Shown here: positions 55,348 to 64,000 of the stretch, one piece after another
Numbering within the stretch: the stretch's first letter is position 1
Layout of the letters: every line of letters starts with the position of its first letter
Assembly (NCBI GenBank): GCA_023374025.1
Contig: SIJG01000017.1
Span: 124,001 to 188,000, forward strand
DNA length: 64,000 nucleotides
Source: Heterodera schachtii
Taxonomy: Eukaryota > Nematoda > Chromadorea > Rhabditida > Heteroderidae
Direction: 5' to 3'
Translations under genes and position numbers: made by a program
Notes under the pieces: generated by a model
What the model was told of the DNA's origin: nothing
Databases searched by the model: none
What the model saw: only the letters and a program-made list of their open reading frames with translations

Positions 55348-57600
55348 TACGAAAGAAAGCCCTGTGTTAAGACAACACATCAGAGATGGCATTCCGAGGC
55401 CTAAAAACATCGGAAGTCTGAATTCCGTGCCATCACTGATGCACACCCTCCAGAGAATGGCATTTTACGAAATAAAAAGAAAATATGTATTTAACATGCC
55501 TTAAAACTAATTAATGGGTTAATGAGAAAATGACTAATTTTGTCTATGGCCTAAGGACAAATAAAGAAGAAAAAACTTTTGGTGGGAGGAGAGAAGAAAT
55601 TGCTAAAATTTTCATAACTTTGGACTTTTTCAGGAAGGTGATATCACAGAATTCGAATATGATTTTCCGTATGAGAAATTTGACATAATTGAGCGCATTT
55701 TTGACACCCAAATGATCACAATTTGTCTGTTTTTCCTTGACAAATTCCTTGAAGACATTGAGAAAAATACTCAAATTGGAACGGTACAAAGATTATACAA
55801 TAAATACCGTAAAATAAGAATAATATTAATAATATGTATTAAATTGCCAATTTCATTTTATTTAAGGATGTGTTGGACCTCGAAAGATATATGCGGAAAA
55901 GAGAGCAATTAGAGCAGATTTTAAAAAGCAACAAAAGGCAAATTGAGAAAAAACTTCCGTTTTTAGAACAATTCCTGGGAAAAAAGCCAAATTCCTTTGA
56001 AAAGATCTATGCCGACGAAAGCAAAACAAAAACTTACACAAATGAACAATATTTGAATGGACTTAAAGCAATTGAGGACGAATTAAACAAAGTTGAATTC
56101 GTTTGGTTGCATAATGAGAAGAAAAGATGGACAATTAGTAATAATAAATATTTTCTATTTTAAAAATATGCGACAATCAAATATTTACGAGTTCAAAGGG
56201 CTCATTTATAAATAAATGCCTTTCTTTTCAAATTTTATTTATAAATGAAAAAATATTTCTTATCACAGAAACAGAAGCGGAAAATGTCGCCTCTAATTAT
56301 TAAATTATCTTGTCACTTTTTGCAGATGATCGTCCGGCAATCCGACAAATTTTGTGGGTCGTCCGACACGCGCAAAAAGGAAATGGCGGAACGGAAGACG
56401 AACCGCTGACAGAGAAAGGCGAAGAGCAGGCGAAAGAACTGGGCAAATGGTAGGAAATGACTATTTAATTTTGAAAAATAGAATTTAAATTTCAAAAGTT
56501 TGGCCACTTTTTGGAACATTTAATTTTATGTGGCCATTTTCACAAAATTTAAATTTCAACAAAAAGTCAAGCATCAAAGCCAGAAGACTTTGCTGTTTTC
56601 AAAATAAAAATTTCGAAAGTCGCCAAATTAACAAAAATTCAAATTGTTTTTCCTGATCAGCGAGTGATCAGCCCAAATTTACAAAAAACTGTGCCCATTC
56701 CTCGCGTTAGGTTCAAAACGGTGCCCATCACCAAAGTGTTCGCGTCGCCATTCCAACGGACAATGCAAACCGCCGCTTCTCTGCTGGGCGAAGGCCATCG
56801 CGCGTTCGTTCACATTGAGCCCGGACTTAGCGAAGTGCGAAAATATTTTAATACATTTGATAAATCCGAATTTTCAGTTCGAGAAGCCATGCGATTTGAA
56901 ACTTGGACATAAAAAACTGTCGGAGCTGCACAAAGACAAAGCCTTTCCGCACACAAACCCAAACTATTGGCCTGTGTACAGCGAAAAGTGAGCAAGAATA
57001 AATAAATTAATTAATTATTTAAATGGGAAATGTTTTTTAATTTCTTTGCCCATTTAATTAAATTATTATTTAATTTTAATTGCCTTTTTAGAGCACTCGC
57101 GCTGATTAAGGCGGAACGAGAAGAGAGTAAGCGGAAGAAAGAAAGCGACTGCCATTTTGTGGTGGAGCAAACACTGCGACGCATTTTGACGGAAAACAAA
57201 AATGGTACGAAAATTAATGCATTTTTTTTGACTCGGATAATTAATTAATCACCGGCCAAAACAGTACTGAGCAGGGATTAACAAACATTGCTTTAACTCA
57301 GCATTTAATTGGTTTTTATGGAACTATTTGGGTAATAAGCCAATTAATTGCCAATTAGGATAATCGTTTAATTATACTTTTTTTGGACTTTGCTTTTGTT
57401 CAGCCGAACACATTGTGCTGGTCTCCCACCGTGACGTCATTGGCCACGTCAACCAATTGTTGGGTGGCAATTGGGCCGTCGTCGACGTCGCTACCGTAAA
57501 CAAATATGTACAGTATGCGAATGGGAAGGACCAACAGAAGGAGGAGGACGATATTCTGAGCAAATTTGTTATTGAGCACACGGGAGTGCACGTGCACTAA
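55348..57600 (+). CDS. Histidine phosphatase (phosphoglycerate mutase-like) with N-terminal helical region
   Basis: Exons join in phase: about 55348-55486, 55634-55783, 55867-56137, 56326-56449, 56711-56834, 56878-56987, 57092-57204 and 57404-57600. The first three encode a helical region (SLMHTLQRMAFYE, EYDFPYEKFDIIERIF, DVLDLERYMRKREQLEQIL). The rest is a histidine phosphatase: LWVVRHAQKG (catalytic Arg-His), SPFQRTMQTA (second Arg), EPGLSE, and LVSHRDVIGHV (second catalytic His). The layout is that of branch-2-like or UBASH3-type nematode phosphatases; the substrate cannot be told. The phase across 56137/56326 (ATT A|AT) ties both halves into one protein. The 5' end is not settled; exons further upstream (52,886-53,339) may belong. 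Confidence 0.75.
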
Positions 57601-57695
57601 AGATAGCAAACACAGCACCAGCAGACAGGGGTAGGGGTGGTTCCGTATTTTGGCATTTTTATGGAAATTTTTGACAAAATCCGGAATTTGAATCA

Positions 57696-58026
57696 CTAGG
57701 GATAGAATTTTTGACCTTTTCCCCACCTCCTAGAGAAAAGAAAATGGAAAATTTTTGGCTTTACAATGCGACGAAAATATAAAACAGAACAGACAATTTC
57801 AGAACAAAAATTCTTACCTCAATTGTCAAATTCATTTTTATCAATACGATTTTTTTACAAAAAGTTATTTAATTTTAAAATTTTGCTAATTACTGGATTT
57901 AGCATTTAATTGATGCTCCTTTTGTAAACCAATTTTCCTCAGAAATTCGAAGTCATTTTCGCTATTTTCGGAGCTTTTTCGAAGCCTATATGTGCTGACA
58001 ATTTTTTGTCAACAATTCCATCCCTA
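57696..58026. mobile_element. MITE with CTAGGGAT ends
   Basis: The left end is CTAGGGATAGAATTTTTGAC and the right end is GTCAACAATTCCATCCCTAG; 17 of 20 positions are complementary. The ends resemble those of the element at 61,977. No clear target duplication was found. Confidence 0.65.
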
Positions 58027-58275
58027 GTCATTTTTATTTATTCATTCATTTTTTATTTGTTTGGACAAATTTTCTGTTGGATAAAAATGCGATTGTTGTT
58101 TTAAATTATTTTTTATATTTAAAAATATTTTTTCAATTTTTATAATTATTTTTCCTCAAAAATATTAAAAGGGGAGAGAAGCGAATTTTTTAATTTTTTT
58201 TACAATTTAGTAAGGAATAACCCCAAAAATCACAAAAATAAGTTTTAATATGCTTTTCCATTTCCATTCATTCGT

Positions 58276-59132
58276 TCATTTTTCGGCACTCTCAAAAATT
58301 GATTTGGCACCGAAACGCGAGTGTTTTCGTTCACTTTTTTCGCTCATCTCATATTTCGCCATGATCACTTTTTTGTAATTTGCCACTGCTTTTGAAGCGC
58401 ATTTGACCGATTCCTAAAAATTAAATTAAATTAAAAATAATTAAAATATTTTATTTCACCTTGTCAACATCGACACCAATTTTGGCCAGTGCTTCGCTGA
58501 TCAGTTCTTGAATTCCATTGATGCTTAACGCGGCAATTTCGTACGCATTCAGGGACTAAATTTGCAATTGATTAGTGCCAATTAGCGTCATTTTGTGCCA
58601 ATTCCTTTCGCTTCTCTCACCGTAATTGGCTTTCTCAGCGGTCGCATGTCGCACGCGTCCAGCCATTTGGCCAATTGCATTTCGTATTCTTGCCCAATTC
58701 TGATGCTTTTCATTTCCGAAACTTTCGTTTCCATTTCTCGTCCCTCTTCAGAAGCAGCAAAAAGCTATGAAAAATAATAATTAATCTATTATTTAATGGA
58801 AATGTTCATTTACCTTTTCCTCATCCATCCGACCCAATCTTTTTCTCTCTTTCAAAGCGTGGAAATCATATTGCGAATCCTTCAAAAATGGTGGGAAGAA
58901 TTTAGTAAAAATATTTTGGGATGATGGTTTTTGATAGCTTAAGTTAAAAAATTCACTTCGATTTTTTCAGATAAATGTCCAAATCGACGATGGGACGACG
59001 AAACATTCTGATAAAAAATAAATAAAAACAAAACAAAATTAAATTAAAAGAAAAATTAATTTATAAGAAAAAACTCACTGACAATGAAACACAAAAAAGA
59101 ATTAAGGGAAAAAGAAAAAATGGTGAAAACAT
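58276..59132 (-). CDS. Secreted helical protein, unrecognised (182 aa)
   Basis: Six exons join in phase: 59079-59132, 58957-59007, 58814-58879, 58621-58764, 58460-58555 and 58276-58413. Exon 1 is exactly a signal peptide (MFSPFFLFPLILFCVSLS). The mature protein is charged and probably all-helical: HALKERKRLGRMDEEK, EEGREMETKVSEMKSIRIG, LSINGIQELISEALAKIGV, then a basic end (SEKSERKHSRFGAKSIF). There are two Cys. This looks like the small secreted proteins common in plant-parasitic nematodes; no family is recognised. An ATG in exon 2 is out of frame with the following exons and was not used. Confidence 0.7.
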
Positions 59133-60159
59133 TGGCAAATGATGAATGGATGGAAATTTGAATGAAATTCAACAAATTATTTGTCTATTTAAATAAGCAA
59201 AATTTTCGCTCTAATCAAATCCAATTAGCAAAAGGGAGGGCCCATTTAAACATTTGAAAACGAATTAATTTTAATTATGCCTTATTTAAACGTAAACAAT
59301 AAAACGAAGCATTAAAATATAAATTATAAAATAATTAAAAATTCGATTCGTTTTTCCGATTGTCACGTCAGTAAAATAGCACTTCTCACCAAGCTTAAAG
59401 AGAGATCTTTGAATAAAGGAACAATTAATTTATACTTTAATTCAATTATTATTAGATAAAATTTAAAATTCTTTTGAATTTTCATTTAAAATTAATTTTC
59501 TGCCGGAATCAACGCATTCAACTCCATTCATCACTGGATTGGCATGCATTTTTTTCCTAATTCTCTCGCCAATTCAATCACTCTCTCTCTTCCTTCCGAT
59601 CAGTCCCTCTCTCTGATCACTTTTCTCACCCCGTCCGATCACTTTAGTCACTGTCACTTTGCTCTGATCATTCCTTCCGCCCATCTGCCCGTCTGTTTGT
59701 TACTCAATGATCATCCAGCTTTACCTCCGTATTCCTTGGCCCGACTGGCCAAAGGCGGATGATTCGTTTCTTTTGGCCACATCGACCGAATGAAAAATCC
59801 CCTGGGAGAATTCCGAAATGCCTCCGGAAAAATCGGCCAAATGCCCCGGGGCTTTCACTTTGCTTATTATTTGGGTGGAAGAGCATTTGTCCCCGGCCAT
59901 TTTTCTCAGCACTTTCTCACAAAATTTTTCGCAAAAATTAGCCAATCATTGGGGTGAGGAGCATGTGCTCATTAACTAATGAGCCGTATTTGTTAAAAGG
60001 AAGGGTAATTAAATTGGTTAAACAAATCCAACCACCAATTAATTTTTTGGTGGCCATTTCTTTTTAAAACAATTTAAACATCGCCGTTATGGCTGAATAA
60101 ATTTCCAATATGCTTTTATAAATTTTATTAAAATAAATGCTAAGCTTTTATAAACGATA
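59133..60159. other. Intergenic with GATCA words and one coding-like minus stretch
   Basis: About 59,592-59,680 is rich in TCTGATCA and CGATCACTTT words. At 59,721-59,900 the minus strand reads CSSTQIISKVKAPGHLADFS and FSQGIFHSVDVAKRNESS before a gtaaag donor, which looks coding, but no partner exon was found. Confidence 0.35.
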
Positions 60160-60979
60160 ATGAAACGATTCACTGAGAAACCGTTCTTTCAAAAATTTAA
60201 AAAAGAACGACGCCATGAAACGACGACAACAACACGGACAACCACAACAACAGAATACAAAAAGTAATGGAAAGAATTTAGAAATTAAATTAATTAAATT
60301 AGTGTTTTAATTTTCTTTTGATTTTTGTCAGATTTTCGAGCAGACACCGGGAAGAGTTCAGCAGCAGCAGTGAGCAGCATGAAGAACAATTTTATGGTGA
60401 AAATGAAAATGGAAAGCCAAAGTCATTGCGTTTCACACAGTCTTTGCAGGTGTTTTTTGGGTTAATAAATGCCCATTACGCTAATTATTGTCAATTAATT
60501 ATTAATTAAAAATCAATTTTGCTTGGCTTAGGATGCTTTTCATCCCAATTTGATGGATGACCATCAACAACAGCACCTTTTTCAGCTTTCCAACGAATTT
60601 CCCCCGCTGCAACGCGAGCCTCGGCAATATCAGCCGAGAAATATCCGAGAGGAGCAAAAAGTGTTAAGCTTTTAAGGAATTTAATTTAATTTCAATTTTT
60701 AATCAGGAGGTTTCTGAACAATTTGAGGACGACAAATTTGTTCGAACTCACCAACAAAAGCTATTCGAATTTCGGGAAAAGTTTAATTTAAATGGTGAAA
60801 ATGGGGGAGGACAATGGCAACCGCAAAAAAAAACCTTGGGGGAGGGAGACGAAGCAGTACCAGCAACACAACCAAAAGAGGGGGAAGAGCAACAACAACA
60901 ACAACGGCAACACAGCAGAACGATGGCAATGAAACGGACAAGCGAACGGCAGCAACAATTTGTGGAACGAAGATGGTAG
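60160..60979 (+). CDS. Gln/Thr/Glu-rich protein, unrecognised (207 aa)
   Basis: Four exons join in phase: 60160-60263, 60332-60449, 60532-60660 and 60707-60979. The protein starts MKRFTEKPFFQKFKKERRHE, then a poly-Thr tract, a Ser/Glu-rich segment (FSSRHREEFSSSSEQHEEQF), a Gln/Pro segment (EFPPLQREPRQYQPRNIREE), and ends Gln-rich and charged (KRTSERQQQFVERRW). It has no signal peptide, membrane segment or known motif and is probably disordered. Phases across three introns and the clean start support a real gene. Confidence 0.6.
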
Positions 60980-61477
60980 GAAAAAGGGGAGAAAGAGGGG
61001 AACGAAAGAGTCAGGGGGAGGAATAAAAAAAGGAAATTAAATTAAAACAATTATACTTTAACTTAATAAGCGAGTAGGTATAGGGTTTCGACATGATTCA
61101 GAGGGGAATAATTTGGGGATGTTAACGCTATTTGTTCTTATTCTTGAAATTCATAAAATATTCAGTTATTTTAAATCTCTAAACCAACTTTATTTAAATA
61201 ATTAATTTTTCCCTCTGACGGCGCCTATCAAACCATCAAAAAGTCATGTTAAAAAACACATAAAATTGACCATTATGGCGCAAAACCTATGTATTAACAA
61301 AGAACGGACTAAAATTTCCAAATTCCCACGGAGCCTATAACCATTTTTTTTGTTTGCACGTATAATTATATTTTTTTTTTGTAAAATCAAAAATTTTAGC
61401 CAAGAAAAACTAATTTGTGGAGAAAAAATTTTCGATAAAAAAAAATTAAAAAAACAAAAAATAACAAGAAAAATGTT

Positions 61478-61705
61478 ATTTGAAGGCTCAGCATGGTTAA
61501 GTGTTGTCATTGTTTAGCTCCTAAAAACAGAATCCATATTTCATCATTGCCTTCGCGAAGGATTCAAAACGCAAAGTGTTACCAACTGAGCCACGAAAAG
61601 GGACAAAGACAAAAAATAATAATCATTTATTATTTATTGTCAAATCCCCGGAATTCATGCGTATTCGCACGGGGACAGTTCCGTGCCGTATTAGTGCTTT
61701 TAATT
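61478..61705 (-). mobile_element. tRNA-derived SINE-like repeat, copy 2
   Basis: This is the second copy of the repeat at 31,376-31,625. The minus strand carries the A-box-like TGGCTCAGTTGGTAACAC, and the plus strand carries TTCGCGAAGGATTC and ATGCGTATTCGCACGGGGAC. It is followed by ACCGGGACC-word sequence ending AACTCTAG at 61,806. Confidence 0.55.
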
Positions 61706-62227
61706 GTATACTGGGAAAACCGGTAAAAAACCGGGACTAGTCCCGGTCAAAACCGGGACCTCGGTACTCAGTTGTCCGTGTTCAGGTCCCGGTCTCGCTC
61801 AACTCTAGTTTAAAATTAGTATATGGGGTTTTCTGTGGTGCTGAACATAATCTGACATCAGATTTAGTAAGAGATCATTTAATCTATAATTTTGGCGTTA
61901 TTTTAAAGTCATTTCTTTTGGTTTATTAAAAACCAAGAGGCGGCTCCTTTTGGTTTTTGCAATTTTTTGTGATAATTAGGGATGGGAATTTAAGTCATGA
62001 AAAATCTCAAAAAAGTCGACTTAAAAAGTCATGAAAAATCGCCAAAAAGTCACGAAAAGTCATGAAAAAATAACCAAAAAGTCACATAAAATGCCAAAAA
62101 AGCACTAAATAAATCCAAAAAAGTCCTGAAAAATCAGCCAAATGTAATTAAACCCAAAAGCCGTTTTAAACGTTCTTCGAATAACGTAATTTAAAAACGA
62201 TTAATTTTAACGAAAAAAAAAAACGGT

Positions 62228-63240
62228 CAGGGTCGTTTTCGTACCGCCGTTTTCGTACGGGGGACATTTTCGTACGAGTTCTTGTACAAGCGTCAGATTC
62301 AATTAGAAAAACTTAAGAACTAATAGAACCAAAATTTATCATTTTTTTGTTTTCTATTCATAAAATTTTGTAGAAAATTCATAACTTTAACAAAATTAAC
62401 AAAATCCGGGACAAACTAGGTCGCATCTCATAGTTTCGGAAAATAACAGCGAGAAAATTGTTAAGGTTTTCGGGATTTACATTGGCATTTGCATAATTGT
62501 GATCATTTTGAGGGACAATATTGTTATTGATATCGTTATAGCGTTGGACGAGACGAAGAATCCGTGCGTCGGCATCGCGCGAAGCGGGCCAGTTGCGTCT
62601 GGCCAGTTGCGTCTGAGCCAAGTTTATAGCATCATAACTTTTTTCTTTGTTGACCAAATCTAACAAACTTGGTATCATTCGAATGCTATTAACAAGCTCT
62701 ATCGGCTTCCCAAAAATCACAATGATATATCGACATGTAAAAAAGTTAGAAATTAAAATATGCAAAAATTCTGATTTTTTTTGGTTTTATTGTTGCAACT
62801 TTTTTAAAAATTGTTTAATCGCTTAGAAATAGCTTATCAAAAGCTTCTAAACATGTAAAGCTTTCGAATGATACCAAGTTTGTTAGATTTGGTCAACAAA
62901 GAAAAAAGTTATGATGTTTATGCTTGGCTAAGACGCAACTGGCCAGACGCAACTGACCCCTACCGGCATCGCGATACTTCTTTTTCTGTGCACCATCATG
63001 CACCAATTTATCATTATTTAGTTTTGTTTTAATTGATTGCTGCTGGTTCATTTTGTAGTTAATAAAAGCTTAACTGTCAAAACATTAAAAGTAATTAAAA
63101 AAAGATTAACAAATTATTTGAATGCAATTTTTTTTTGCATATCCACTCGTACGAAAACGGCGGTACGAAAACGTCCCCCGTACGAAAACGTCCCCGGTAC
63201 GAAAATGGCGGTACGAAAACGGCGGTACGAAAACGTCCTG
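62228..63240. mobile_element. Foldback element with TTTTCGTAC words, middle of the nest
   Basis: The left end is CAGGGTCGTTTTCGTACCGC and continues CGTTTTCGTACGGGGGAC. The right end has five or six copies of GGTACGAAAACG and GTACGAAAACGTCC and ends CGTCCTG. No coding capacity was recognised; a 128-codon minus ORF here is a chance reading through the inner element. Confidence 0.75.
62585..62960. mobile_element. Foldback element, core family copy 5, innermost of the nest
   Basis: The left end is GGGCCAGTTGCGTCTGGCC, AGTTGCGTCTGAGCCAAG; the right end is CTTGGCTAAGACGCAACTGG, CCAGACGCAACTGACCCC. The inner arms carry CATCATAACTTTTTTCTTTG, TTGGTATCATTCGAA and the complement, as in the copies at 1,021 and 11,970. 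Confidence 0.85.
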
Positions 63241-63601
63241 GCCCGAAAAAAAAAATATTGAAAAGTGTTACACCGCCAGATTTTAATTTTAATTTTTTAT
63301 TTTTCAGTCCCGTCATTTGAGTCCTTATGGTATAAAAAATTTCAGTTCCGTCTCGAAGATTGACTTATTTTTCGGAATTTTCGTCACAAAAAGTCAAATT
63401 TTGCCTTTAAAAGTGGAAAAAGTCATGAAAAAAGTCACAAAAACGCAAAAAAGTCATAAAAAGTCAAAAAAAAAAGTCACAAAAAAATGCAAGTTAGAAG
63501 CTTCAAACAAAGTGTAGAACACTTTTGAAGTCATTTTAAGGTCATTTAGAGTTAGCAAAAAAAAAAGTCATTTGACTTAAATTCCCATCCCTAGTGATAA
63601 T

Positions 63602-64000
63602 ACTCTTGAAAACTTGTTCCCAGGGTTTTGGAGTCCCTGATCACGAATCTTACTTCAATTTTGACCAATTCCTAAACCCTAACTCGAACATTAAAAAATG
63701 TTAAATTCAATTTTTTTTTTTTTTTTGGTTTTTTGTTCGAGTTCGGGTTCGGGATTATGAATTGGTCAAAATTGGTGTCAGATATGGGTTCAGCAACCCA
63801 GAAAACCACAATATACCAATTTTCAACCTAAATAAAAAAAAGTTAAATTAAAAACCCCCATTCTTCAGAATTGCCAAACTCTTTAGCCAATGAATGCGAA
63901 AGAATGAATTTTTAATTAGCGAAATATGTATTAGCCAAACGTTAGTTTTCGTTAAAATTGTTAATATATTTAAAGGAGAATACAATTAGATAGTTCCAAC
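63602..64000. other. AT-rich tail of the window
   Basis: The words AATTTTGACCAATTC and GAATTGGTCAAAATTGG form an inverted pair at about 63,653-63,775 around a T-run, probably another small foldback. No gene was seen. Confidence 0.4.

Larger units (their letters stand above)
61977..63593. mobile_element. hAT-like element, outermost of a three-level nest
   Basis: It starts TAGGGATGGGAATTTAAGTC and ends GACTTAAATTCCCATCCCTA. The 8-bp target duplication GTGATAAT is present at 61,969-61,976 and 63,594-63,601. Both ends are arrays of AAAAGTCATGAAAAA-like words. Two other elements are inserted inside. Confidence 0.85.

Noticed and set aside
58957..59006. ATG at 59,006 as start of the small minus-strand secreted gene (MFRRPIVDLDIYLKK)
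   Set aside because: This frame does not join to the next exon, while the frame continuing from the signal-peptide exon does.
62379..62765. 128-codon minus-strand ORF
   Set aside because: It lies across the end of the innermost nested foldback element and has no protein character.

Overview
The window looks like nuclear DNA of a plant-parasitic cyst nematode (Heteroderidae, Heterodera/Globodera type). The reasons are: AT-rich DNA with GC-richer exons, many short introns with nematode-like splice sites (several of them GC-AG), a complete member of an F-box-like multigene family that I know from Globodera/Heterodera, a BTB-BACK-MATH gene of a family expanded in the same worms, a nematode-specific warthog (hedgehog-related) gene, and many secreted, low-complexity proteins. 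This identification is from recognition, not from a database search. Exon coordinates were worked out by hand from splice sites and reading phase; most should be right to within a base or two.

Layout. 0-10 kb: the 3' end of a SAM-domain gene (+), a complete F-box-like gene (+), two unrecognised minus-strand genes and an 11-exon BTB-BACK-MATH gene (-). 10-15 kb: a small Cys-containing gene, uncertain coding-like stretches, and a two-exon secreted Cys-rich protein. 15.3-20.3 kb: a warthog gene with a Q/N-rich linker and a Hint autoprocessing domain. 21-28.2 kb: a divergent pair. On + is the mitochondrial zinc-transporter-9 homologue (SLC30A9). On - is an 11-exon gene of ten RanBP2-type zinc fingers whose first exon is a near-identical inverted copy of the SLC30A9 first exon, including its likely mitochondrial presequence.

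29-37 kb: two secreted SXP/RAL-2-like genes in divergent orientation, each with a TATA box, then a divergent pair of small secreted Gly/Gln-rich proteins. 38.8-44.6 kb: one very large secreted, disordered, repeat-rich gene of about 1,385 residues. 46.4-48.1 kb: a membrane protein gene. 52.9-61 kb: a histidine-phosphatase gene with a long helical N-terminal extension, a small secreted protein, and a Gln/Thr-rich protein.

The space between genes is full of short non-autonomous transposons. Several have clear target duplications (8 bp, hAT-like; 9 bp, Mutator-like). Many have ends built from repeated short words, and five share one internal core while carrying unrelated ends. One site (61,977-63,593) is a three-level nest. 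At 52,494-52,579 there is a miRNA-like hairpin whose 5' arm starts with the let-7 family seed.

The most interesting locus is 20,974-28,242. A tandem RanBP2-finger gene appears to have been built by exon duplication (every finger is interrupted at the same place by a phase-2 intron) and to have acquired the promoter-proximal region and targeting peptide of a mitochondrial transporter by local inverted duplication.
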